In this document: one piece after another, positions 23,028-29,824 of the stretch
Numbering within the stretch: position 1 is the first letter of the stretch
Layout of the letters: every line of letters begins with the position of its first letter
Assembly: GCA_035557095.1 (NCBI GenBank)
Contig: DATMEB010000091.1
Span: 1-32,438 of the forward strand
Length of the DNA: 32,438 nucleotides
DNA from: JALZDI01 sp035557095
Lineage (GTDB): Bacteria; Actinomycetota; Actinomycetes; Propionibacteriales; Nocardioidaceae
Reading direction: 5' to 3'
Notes under the pieces: generated by a model
Database searches by the model: none
What the model was told of the DNA's origin: nothing
The model's input: only the letters and a program-made list of their open reading frames with translations
Position numbers and translations under genes: made by a program

Positions 23028-23300
23028 ATGTTCGGACGACTTCCGCGATTGCACCGCTGCGTGCTCTTCACCCTCTCCGCCCTCGCCGGCGCCGGCCTCG
23101 GCGCCTGGGCCTCACACTGGTCGCTGGGCGGCGCCGACCAGGCCTGCTCGGACGCGATGCTGGGTGCATGCGTCGCCCCCGGCGTCAACGCCGTACCCCT
23201 CGTCGCCGGAGCTGCGCTGGGTCTGATGATCGCCGTGTGGCTGGTCTCCGAGCCGCACGAGGCGCGCCGGATCCCGGTCGAGCGCGACCGCCGGCGCTGA
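23028..23300 (+). CDS. Small two-helix membrane protein, function unknown
   Basis: A 90-residue protein with a basic N-terminus (MFGRLPRLHR), a first hydrophobic helix (about residues 11-28, VLFTLSALAGAGLGAW), an extracytoplasmic-looking loop with Cys at 39 and 47, a second helix (about 55-74, VPLVAGAALGLMIAVWLV) and a charged C-terminus ending RDRRR. I do not recognise a family. ATG 23028 is chosen because GGGAG lies 5 nt before it; an in-frame ATG at 23016 lacks such a site. Followed by a long hairpin. Confidence 0.6.
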   Translation: MFGRLPRLHRCVLFTLSALAGAGLGAWASHWSLGGADQACSDAMLGACVAPGVNAVPLVAGAALGLMIAVWLVSEPHEARRIPVERDRRR

Positions 23301-23331
23301 CGCCGCTCCACTCTCCTGGCGGTGACGCACC

Positions 23332-23375
23332 TCCGGCAGGTCTGACGCGCCCTTCTCGCCCAGACCCTGACCGGA
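23332..23375 (+). terminator. Long imperfect hairpin after the small membrane protein gene
   Basis: TCCGG-CAGGTCTG (23332-23344) pairs with CAGACCCTG (23361-23369) and CCGGA (23371-23375), a 13-bp stem with two bulges and a 16-nt loop. Confidence 0.5.
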
Positions 23376-23399
23376 ACGCCCTCGCTCGAGGCCCGTCGC

Positions 23400-23456
23400 T
23401 GTGACATGCCCCCGGTGAGGGGGGTGGTGACGTGTCACACAGCCGGTCGGTAGGGT
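23400..23456 (+). promoter_or_regulatory. Palindrome and promoter upstream of the permease gene
   Basis: TGTGACA (23400-23406) and TGTCACA (23433-23439) are perfect 7-bp arms enclosing CCCCC-GGTGA-GGGGG. GTGACG (23427-23432), 18-bp spacer and TAGGGT (23451-23456) may be the promoter, so the right arm of the palindrome lies between -35 and -10 as an operator would. The permease start is at 23533. Confidence 0.4.
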
Positions 23457-23532
23457 CGCGGGCCGTTGCGACTGTGCGGGGCCTCCGGCTCACCCGAGCC
23501 GCCCGCACGACCGCGTGAGGAGTTGTTTCGCC

Positions 23533-25200
23533 GTGACGGCACCCACGACCGACGTCCCCCGGCGGGTCGAGGTCCAGCTCGACACCGGCCTCAAGCGTGA
23601 CGTGGGCAAGCTGAGCCTGCTGTTCACCGGAGTGGGGGCCATCATCGGCTCAGGCTGGTTGTTCGGGGCCCTGTACGCCTCGCAGATCGCCGGGCCGGCC
23701 TCCGTGTTCTCGTGGGTGCTCGGCGGCGTGATCGTGATGTGCATCGGACTGGTGTACGCCGAGCTCGGGACGATGTTTCCGGTCGCCGGCGGCATCATCC
23801 GCTTCCCGAACTACGCGTTCGGCTCGTTCGCGTCGTACAGCTCCGGCTGGATCAGCTGGCTCGCTGCCGCCGCCGTCACGCCCGTCGAGGTGCTGGCGAC
23901 CACGCAGTACGCCGACCCCTACCTGCCGTGGCTGATGCGGCAGGAGGGCGACGTGTTCCTCCTGACCGGACCGGGCACCGTCGTCGCCGTCGCGCTGATG
24001 TTCCTCTACAGCCTGGTCAACATCATGGGCGTCAAGCTGTTCGCGCAGTTCAACAACGTGCTGGTGTGGTGGAAGCTCGCGGTGATCGCGGTGCTGATCG
24101 GCACGCTGTTCATGCTCGAGTTCAACCCGGGCAACTTCACCGAGCACGGTTTCGCACCGCAGGGCTGGGGGGCGGTCTTCACGGCGATCCCAGCTGCCGG
24201 CGTGGCGTTCGCCTACCTCGGCTTCCGCAACGCCGTCGAGTACGCCGGCGAGACCGAGAACCCGCAGCGCAACGTGCCGTTCGCGGTCGTCGGAGCCGTG
24301 CTGATCACCGCGGTGATCTACGTCCTGCTGCAGTTCGCGTTCATCACCGGACTGCCGGAGGAGGTGCTGGCCGACGGCTGGTCCCAGCTGGAGTTCTCCG
24401 AGTCGGCCGGGCCCCTCGCCGGACTCGCGCTCGTCCTCGGTGCGGGCTGGCTGGCCTGGCTGCTGCGCGTCGACGCGGTGATCTCCCCCGCCGACACCGG
24501 GCTGATCTACGCCGGCGTAACGGCACGGCTGTCGTACGCCAACGCCCGCAACGGCAACGCCCCGCAGTCCCTCACCAAGCTGAACAGCCGCGGCATCCCG
24601 TGGGTCTCGGTCGTGCTGATGTTCGGCGTCGGCTGCATCTTCTTCCTGCCGTTCCCGAGCTGGCAGCTGTTCATCGGGTTCATCACCTCGGCGTTCGCGA
24701 TCTCGTTCGGCGCCGGACCGGTGGCGGTGGGCGCCCTGCGCCGGCAGCTCCCCGACCAGGACCGCCCGTTCAGCCTGCCCGGTGGCGACCTGCTCCCGCT
24801 GGCGGCGTTCTGGGGCTCGACCCTGCTGGTGTTCTGGTCCGGCTGGGACATCAACGAGAAGATGCTGTACGCGCTGCTGCTCGGCTACGTCGTCTACGCC
24901 ATCTACCACTTCACGACCAAGGACCAGCTTCCACCGCTACGCTTCCTGGCGGGTCTGTGGTTCCCGGTGTGGGTCATCGGCTCGATGGTGATCAGCTACT
25001 TCGGTCCGATCGCCGGCGACGGCAACCTGGTGATCGACGGCGGCCACGGTCCCTTGAACCTGGGGTGGGGCGCGTTTGTCTGCCTGGTGTTCTCGGTCGC
25101 CGTCTACTACCTCGCGGTGTGGCTGCGCCTGTCTCCGCAGGAGGCGGCAGCGAACATCCGCAGCACGCCCACCGACGAGCCCGCCGGGATGGCGCACTGA
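23533..25200 (+). CDS. APC-superfamily amino-acid permease
   Basis: A 555-residue integral membrane protein with about twelve hydrophobic segments. The first helix carries LLFTGVGAIIGSGWLFG, the unwound GxG(S)G substrate site of APC transporters; AELGTMFPVAGG and EYAGETENPQRNVP are the conserved loop motifs of the group. It should import an amino acid or amine by symport; the substrate is not evident. GTG 23533 has GAGGAG 10 nt upstream and is preferred to GTG 23515, which lacks a site. No metabolic genes for a given amino acid are adjacent. It converges on the TPR-protein gene with a shared terminator between. Confidence 0.88.
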   Translation: MTAPTTDVPRRVEVQLDTGLKRDVGKLSLLFTGVGAIIGSGWLFGALYASQIAGPASVFSWVLGGVIVMCIGLVYAELGTMFPVAGGIIRFPNYAFGSFASYSSGWISWLAAAAVTPVEVLATTQYADPYLPWLMRQEGDVFLLTGPGTVVAVALMFLYSLVNIMGVKLFAQFNNVLVWWKLAVIAVLIGTLFMLEFNPGNFTEHGFAPQGWGAVFTAIPAAGVAFAYLGFRNAVEYAGETENPQRNVPFAVVGAVLITAVIYVLLQFAFITGLPEEVLADGWSQLEFSESAGPLAGLALVLGAGWLAWLLRVDAVISPADTGLIYAGVTARLSYANARNGNAPQSLTKLNSRGIPWVSVVLMFGVGCIFFLPFPSWQLFIGFITSAFAISFGAGPVAVGALRRQLPDQDRPFSLPGGDLLPLAAFWGSTLLVFWSGWDINEKMLYALLLGYVVYAIYHFTTKDQLPPLRFLAGLWFPVWVIGSMVISYFGPIAGDGNLVIDGGHGPLNLGWGAFVCLVFSVAVYYLAVWLRLSPQEAAANIRSTPTDEPAGMAH

Positions 25201-25214
25201 CCAAGTGAGCCACT

Positions 25215-25264
25215 CGCGCGATCTCGGCGCGAAGGTCTCCCAACCCTCGCATCGAGATTGCGCG
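25215..25264. terminator. Bidirectional terminator between permease and TPR-protein gene
   Basis: CGCGCGATCTCG (25215-25226) pairs with CGAGATTGCGCG (25253-25264), 12 bp with one wobble; a smaller alternative stem TCGCGC/GCGCGA (25214-25219, 25227-25232) competes with it. Placed between convergent stops at 25200 and 25271. Confidence 0.65.
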
Positions 25265-25270
25265 AACGGC

Positions 25271-25705
25271 TCAGCCGTGCAGGGCGATGGCCCTGCGCAT
25301 CGCCGCGCGGGCCTGGCGGCGGTCGCGGGCGTCCTCGTAGGCCAGCGCGAGCCGGAACCACGCCTGCCAGTCCCCCGGGCTGGCCTCGACCTCCTCGCGG
25401 CGGACGGCGAACAGCGCGTCCGCCGCGGCGCGGTCGGGCCGGCCCGACGGCGCGGTGGGCAGCTCCTCCTGCGGCCACCGTCCCGCCTGGTGCAGCTCAC
25501 GTGCCAGCCGCTGGGTGGCGAAGCCGAACTGCACCTCCCGCCAGACGACGTACACACCGACGACGGGCAGCAGGAGCACACCCACCCCGAGCGCGACCGG
25601 GAGCAGCTCGCCGGAGCCGAGCAGGAGCACGCCCCGGTAGCCCGCGAGCACGAGGTAGACGACGAGCACCGCGACCAGCACGGCCGCGACGAGGCGAGTA
25701 CGCAC
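25271..25705 (-). CDS. Membrane-anchored TPR-like protein
   Basis: A 144-residue protein: helix one about residues 5-22 (VAAVLVAVLVVYLVLAGY), helix two about 33-54 (LPVALGVGVLLLPVVGVYVV), then a soluble part whose EASPGDWQAWFRLALAYEDA and RRQARAAMRRAIAL segments look like a single tetratricopeptide repeat. Starts with GTG 25705, 6 nt after the dapB stop, so it is cotranscribed with dapB. Genes of this kind are often found by dapB in Actinobacteria as I recall; function unknown. Confidence 0.75.
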   Translation of the reverse strand: MRTRLVAAVLVAVLVVYLVLAGYRGVLLLGSGELLPVALGVGVLLLPVVGVYVVWREVQFGFATQRLARELHQAGRWPQEELPTAPSGRPDRAAADALFAVRREEVEASPGDWQAWFRLALAYEDARDRRQARAAMRRAIALHG

Positions 25706-25711
25706 CGAGGG

Positions 25712-26467
25712 TCAGTCGAGCCCGAGCAGCGGTTCGAGCCCGAGCGTGAGCCCGGGGTGCGCCGCGACCTGGCGTACGCCGAGCAGCACGCCCGGCATGA
25801 ACGACACCCGGTCCAGGGAGTCGTGCCGGATCTTCAGCGTCTCCCCCACACCACCGAGCAGGACCTCCTGGTGCGCGACCAGACCGCGGACGCGCTGGCT
25901 GTGCACGCGGATGCCGGCCACGTCGGCGCCGCGCGCGCCCTCGAGCGCCTGGGTGGTCGCGTCCGGGACGGGCGGAGCGCCCGCCTGCTCGCGTGCCGCG
26001 GCGACCATCTCGGCGGTGCGCCGTGCGGTGCCCGACGGGGCGTCGGCCTTGGTCGGATGGTGCATCTCGGTGATCTCGACGGACTCGAAGAACCTCGCGG
26101 CCTCCGCCGCGAAGCGCATCATCAGCACGGCACCGATGGAGAAGTTCGGCGCGACCAGCAGACCGACCTTGGCGTTGCCCTCCGCCGAGTCGAGCCACTC
26201 CTGCAGCTGCGCGAGCCGCGCGTCGTCGAAGCCGGTGGTGCCGACCACGGCGTGGATGCCGTTGCGGATGCAGTACCGCAGGTTGTCCATCACCACGTCG
26301 GGGTGGGTGAAGTCGACGACCACCTCGGCGAACGACTCGGCAAGCGCGTCGATCGAGTCGCCCTCGTCGATGCGTGCGACCAGCGTCAGGTCGTCGGCCT
26401 CCTGCACGGCCTTGCAGACCTGCGAGCCCATCTTGCCGTGCGCCCCGAGCACCGCCACGTTCGTCAT
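25712..26467 (-). CDS. dapB: 4-hydroxy-tetrahydrodipicolinate reductase
   Basis: A 251-residue DapB, the NAD(P)H-dependent enzyme of lysine and diaminopimelate synthesis. NVAVLGAHGKMGSQV is the nucleotide site, VVDFTHPDV and GTTGF form the loop at the active site, APNFSIGAVLMMRFA is the next conserved block, and EMHHPTKADAPSGTA holds the catalytic His pair and Lys. ATG 26467 gives the canonical MTNVAVLG start; there is no ribosome-binding site but CACAAT lies 7 nt upstream, so a leaderless mRNA is possible. An ATG three codons upstream (MQP) is the alternative. Confidence 0.96.
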   Translation of the reverse strand: MTNVAVLGAHGKMGSQVCKAVQEADDLTLVARIDEGDSIDALAESFAEVVVDFTHPDVVMDNLRYCIRNGIHAVVGTTGFDDARLAQLQEWLDSAEGNAKVGLLVAPNFSIGAVLMMRFAAEAARFFESVEITEMHHPTKADAPSGTARRTAEMVAAAREQAGAPPVPDATTQALEGARGADVAGIRVHSQRVRGLVAHQEVLLGGVGETLKIRHDSLDRVSFMPGVLLGVRQVAAHPGLTLGLEPLLGLD

Positions 26468-26550
26468 GGGCTGCATTGTGCCAGGCTCCGAGACCGCCTT
26501 CCGCGGCACGGGACCGGACCGATGAGCCGCGTACCCGAGCGCCTCGCGCG

Positions 26551-26556
26551 TAGACT
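26551..26556 (+). promoter_or_regulatory. -10 box for the YeaQ/YmgE-type gene
   Basis: TAGACT, about 50 nt before the start codon at 26606, in the 138-bp gap divergent from dapB. No convincing -35 hexamer at 17-18 bp. Confidence 0.35.
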
Positions 26557-26605
26557 GGTCGAGGTCGCGGCAATCCGCCGCCACACGCATCGGAGGGGTC
26601 GTCTC

Positions 26606-26866
26606 ATGCAGATTCTCGGACTCATCGTGGTTGGGCTCATCATCGGAGCCCTGGCCCGGCTGGTGAAGCCCGGCAAGCAGCGGATCGGCCTGCTCATGAC
26701 ACTGCTGCTCGGTGTGGGCGGCGCCATCATCGGGGGTGTGATCGCCGGTCTGCTCGGTACCGGCAGCATCTTCGAGCTGAACATCATCGGCTTCATCGTC
26801 GCCGTGATAGCAGCCGTGCTGCTGATCGGTGTCGCGGAGGGCGCGGGGGCCAAGAAGGCGGCCTAG
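26606..26866 (+). CDS. GlsB/YeaQ/YmgE-family stress membrane protein
   Basis: An 86-residue, almost wholly hydrophobic protein with three helices and Gly-rich packing (VVGLIIGALARLVKPGKQ, GGAIIGGVIAGLLGTG). The first helix followed by ARLVKPGKQ and the middle GGAIIGG are the family signature. Members are induced by stress in other bacteria; the mechanism is unknown. GGAGGGG 9 nt before the ATG. Its TAG stop overlaps that of the convergent nucleosidase in a CTAG. Confidence 0.88.
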   Translation: MQILGLIVVGLIIGALARLVKPGKQRIGLLMTLLLGVGGAIIGGVIAGLLGTGSIFELNIIGFIVAVIAAVLLIGVAEGAGAKKAA

Positions 26867-27423
26867 CTCGGCGACAGCTGCGCCTGCAGCCACCTGCCGA
26901 GCTCGGCCGCGCACGCGTCGATCCGTGCCGGCCAGTCCATCGAACTCTCGTCGGCCGCATCGCTGACGTACTTCACCAGGCGAACGGGCACGTCCTTGCG
27001 CTGACACGCGAACACGACGGCGTACCCCTCCATGTCGACCAGGTGCGCCCGCTCGGCCAGCCGGTCGCGGGTTCGCGTCTCGGTGACGAAGAGGTCGCCG
27101 GTGGCCAGCACCGAGCCGTCGCCGTCCGGCAGCCACAGCGTCTCCTGCGGGTCGTAGCCCAGTGTGCGCACCAGGTCTGCGCTGAGATCGTGGTTGAGCA
27201 CGGTGCTCGGAAGGTACAGGCCGGAGACACCCGGTCGCAGCGAGCCCGCGGTGCCGATGTTGACCACGGTCAGACCGTCGAGGTCGGTGGTCGCCAGCGC
27301 CTCGGCGGTCGCCGCCGCCGCGGCGGTCTTGCCGAGCCCGGTGACGACGACGGGCATGCCGGCGGGCACGTGCGCGGCCTCGGCCTCGGTGGCACAGACC
27401 ACCAGGTAGCGACGCTGCTGCAC
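26863..27423 (-). CDS. Nucleosidase (MTA/SAH nucleosidase-like)
   Basis: A 186-residue member of the nucleoside phosphorylase-I fold, shorter than the 230 residues of typical Pfs. VVTGLGKTAAAAATAEAL and VNIGTAGSL form the phosphate/ribose-side motifs; VDMEGYAVVFACQRKDVPVR is the ribose-binding MEG segment; VKYVSDAADE holds the catalytic Asp. It probably removes adenine from methylthioadenosine or S-adenosylhomocysteine, or acts on futalosine or a related nucleoside. GTG 27423 lies 7 nt after TAGCCT, a leaderless arrangement. Confidence 0.75.
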   Translation of the reverse strand: MQQRRYLVVCATEAEAAHVPAGMPVVVTGLGKTAAAAATAEALATTDLDGLTVVNIGTAGSLRPGVSGLYLPSTVLNHDLSADLVRTLGYDPQETLWLPDGDGSVLATGDLFVTETRTRDRLAERAHLVDMEGYAVVFACQRKDVPVRLVKYVSDAADESSMDWPARIDACAAELGRWLQAQLSPS

Positions 27424-27436
27424 GGCCCTCAGGCTA
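27424..27436 (-). promoter_or_regulatory. -10 box of a likely leaderless nucleosidase transcript
   Basis: Minus strand TAGCCT (27436-27431) then 7 nt to GTG 27423, with no Shine-Dalgarno sequence. Confidence 0.4.
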
Positions 27437-27506
27437 GCTGTCCTGATCTGTGCCGCCGGGACGGGTCGGGAGGAATATCCCGGTCTCCCCTGGTGCTGCA
27501 GGGCCT

Positions 27507-28280
27507 ATGAAGGTGCTGTGGGTCTTCGCCCATCCGGAGCAGTGCTCGCTGAGCGCCGCACTGCGTGACGAGGGACTGGCGACGCTGCGGGAGAGCGGGC
27601 ACGAGCACCGTGTGTCCGACCTCTACGCCATGCGCTGGAAGGCGGTCGTCGACGCCGAGGACTTCGGCCAGCACGAGGCCGGTGAACGCCTGGTGGTCGG
27701 CGACGTGTCCAGCACGGCGTACTCCGGGGGCACGCTGAGTCCGGACATCGTCGCCGAGCAGGAGAAGATCGACTGGGCCGACACGCTGGTGCTGCAGTTC
27801 CCGCTGTGGTGGTACGGCATGCCCGCGATCCTCAAGGGATGGTTCGACCGCGTCTTCGTCAAGGGCTTCGCGTTCGGGGTCACCGACCCCGCCACCGGGC
27901 TCACCCAGCGCTACGGCGACGGCAACCTGGCCGGCAAGCGCGCGATGGTCGTCGTGACCGCCGGTGCCCGCGAGGAGAGCCTCGGTCCGCGGGGCATCAA
28001 TGGCGACCTCAACGACCTGCTGTTCCCGCTGCACCACGGCACGCTCTGGTACGCCGGCATCTCGGTGCTGCCTCCGCTGCTGGTCCACGGCGCCGACCGC
28101 ATGTCCGACACCGGGTACTCCGACTCGGTCGCACTACTGCGGCGACGCCTCGGCACGCTCGCAACCGACCAGCCGCTGCCCTTCCGCTGCCAGAACGGCG
28201 GGGACTACGACGACGACCTGGTGCTGCGGCCCGAGCACGCACCCGGCGACGCGGGTCTCGGCGTGCACTACAGCGAGTAG
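27507..28280 (+). CDS. NAD(P)H dehydrogenase (quinone), NQO1/MdaB-like flavodoxin fold
   Basis: A 257-residue flavoprotein. KVLWVFAHPEQCSLSAALRD at the N-terminus binds the FMN/FAD phosphate, and LQFPLWWYGMPAILKGWFDR plus VFVKGFAF is the signature of the NQO1 family; LPFRCQNGGDYD near the end is less typical. It would transfer two electrons from NAD(P)H to quinones or other electrophiles. Start ATG 27507 is at the usual N-terminus; only CAGGG precedes it, and a longer frame upstream is not protein-like. Its TAG stop falls inside the left arm of the palindromic element at 28279-28439. Confidence 0.88.
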   Translation: MKVLWVFAHPEQCSLSAALRDEGLATLRESGHEHRVSDLYAMRWKAVVDAEDFGQHEAGERLVVGDVSSTAYSGGTLSPDIVAEQEKIDWADTLVLQFPLWWYGMPAILKGWFDRVFVKGFAFGVTDPATGLTQRYGDGNLAGKRAMVVVTAGAREESLGPRGINGDLNDLLFPLHHGTLWYAGISVLPPLLVHGADRMSDTGYSDSVALLRRRLGTLATDQPLPFRCQNGGDYDDDLVLRPEHAPGDAGLGVHYSE

Positions 28281-28439
28281 TGCCCCGGCCGGCAATGTTG
28301 CTCGTCGCGAGCGTTGTCCGGCGGAGTGCACCGCAAGGCGGAGGAGCGAGGCGATGCGGAGCATCGTCGAGTGACGACAGCGCCGCGGGGTGCCCGCCGG
28401 GCAGCGCGCAGCAGGGCAAACGTTGCCGGCCGGGGCACT
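28279..28439. repeat. 161-bp palindromic element with 21-bp terminal inverted repeats
   Basis: The terminal arms 28279-28299 and 28419-28439 are complementary over 21 nt with one mismatch (a G-T wobble). Inside are more stems: GCTCG-TCG-CGAGC (from 28299), CGATGC-GGA-GCATCG (around 28353-28367) and TGCCCG-C-CGGGCA (around 28391-28403). There is no open frame. It fills the gap between two convergent genes, and its left arm contains the last two bases of the upstream stop codon. Candidates are a non-autonomous mobile repeat (MITE or REP-like) or a large terminator. Confidence 0.6.
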
Positions 28440-28462
28440 GGCCCCCCGTTCGGCTCTGTCGC

Positions 28463-29824
28463 TCAGGCGACCGCGCCGTCGAAACGCGACGCGTCGTCGA
28501 AGGGGCCGACCACCGCCAGCGTCGGCGCGGACTCGAGCATCGTCTGCGCCAGCGCGCGCACGTCGTCGAGTGTGACGGCGTCGACCCGGCGCAGCAGCTC
28601 GTCGAGCCCGACCAGCTCACCGTGCAGCAGCTCGGCCTTGGCCACCCGTGCCATCCGTGCGCCGCTGTCCTCCAGGCCGAGGACCGACGCGCCCTTGAGC
28701 TGGCCCTTGCCGAGCTCGAGCTCGGCCTCGGTGACGCCCTCGTCCGCGACCCGGGCGAGCTCGGCACGGCAGATGTCGAGCACCGAGTCGACCTTCTTCG
28801 GCAGGCACCCCGCCGCGACCCCGAACATGCCGGTGTCGGCGTAGTGGCCGATGTAGGAGTAGACGGAGTACGCCAGCCCGCGGCGTTCGCGTACCTCCTG
28901 GAACAGCCGGCTCGACGGACCCCCGCCGAGCACCACGTTGAGCACACCGAGGGCGTAGCGGCGCTCGTCGGTACGCCGGATACCGGGGACTCCGAGCACG
29001 AACGAGGCCTGCTCGGTGCCGCGCCGGCGGATCACCGTGCCCGACCGCGCCGGCACAGCCGCCGTACCCGCGCGCGGCGAGCGCGGCCGGGTGTCGGCGT
29101 CGCGCAGGAAGTCTGTGCGGCCGAAGGCCTTGCGCACCTGGCGTACGACCGTGCCGTGGTCGACGTTGCCGGCGACGGCCACGACGGTGTTGTCGGCGCG
29201 GTAGCGCCGGCGGTAGTAGCCGGCGACCTGTGTACGGCTCAGTGACGAGATCGACGCCACCGACCCGATCACCGGACGGCCGAGCGGCGTGCCCTCCCAG
29301 AGCCGTTCCTGGAAGAGGTTGTGCACGACGTCGTCGGGGTCGTCGTCATGCATCGCGATCTCGTCAAGGATGACGTCACGCTCGGCCTCGATGTCGGCGC
29401 TGGCGATCAGCGACGACGACACCATGTCGGTGACCACGTCGATCGCCGTCGGCAGGTCCTGGTCGATGACCCGCGCGTGGAAGCAGGTGTACTCCTTGCT
29501 GGTGAACGCGTTCAGCTCACCACCGACGGCGTCGAGCGCCGCGGAGATGTCCAGCGCGGAGCGCTCGTGTGTGCCCTTGAACAGCACGTGCTCGAGGAAG
29601 TGCGAGGCACCCGACAGGCGTGGTGACTCGTCGCGCGAGCCGACGCCGACCCACACGCCGAGGGTGGCAGAACGCACCCCCGGCATCGCCTCGGTCACCA
29701 CGCGCAGCCCGCCGGGCAGCACGGTGCGCCTCACCCTGGAGACGACGTCGCTGCCACTGCGTTCGACCAGCAGCGTGCGCGTGGTGCCGGGCTCCTGCTC
29801 GTGGGCAGGCAGGAAACGGGTCAC
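28463..29824 (-). CDS. M16-family zinc metallopeptidase
   Basis: A 453-residue insulinase-family protease (processing-peptidase type). The inverted zinc motif HFLEH is in SGASHFLEHVLFKGTHER, with the distal Glu in ERDVILDEI about 75 residues on. The C-terminal half-domain has GGGPSSRLFQEVRERRGLAYSVYSY, cited as region 300-325, the R/Y pair of the family. The GTG start overlaps the pnp stop (GTGA), so it is translated from the pnp transcript, a gene pair I recall as common in Gram-positive bacteria. Substrate unknown. Confidence 0.93.
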   Translation of the reverse strand: MTRFLPAHEQEPGTTRTLLVERSGSDVVSRVRRTVLPGGLRVVTEAMPGVRSATLGVWVGVGSRDESPRLSGASHFLEHVLFKGTHERSALDISAALDAVGGELNAFTSKEYTCFHARVIDQDLPTAIDVVTDMVSSSLIASADIEAERDVILDEIAMHDDDPDDVVHNLFQERLWEGTPLGRPVIGSVASISSLSRTQVAGYYRRRYRADNTVVAVAGNVDHGTVVRQVRKAFGRTDFLRDADTRPRSPRAGTAAVPARSGTVIRRRGTEQASFVLGVPGIRRTDERRYALGVLNVVLGGGPSSRLFQEVRERRGLAYSVYSYIGHYADTGMFGVAAGCLPKKVDSVLDICRAELARVADEGVTEAELELGKGQLKGASVLGLEDSGARMARVAKAELLHGELVGLDELLRRVDAVTLDDVRALAQTMLESAPTLAVVGPFDDASRFDGAVA

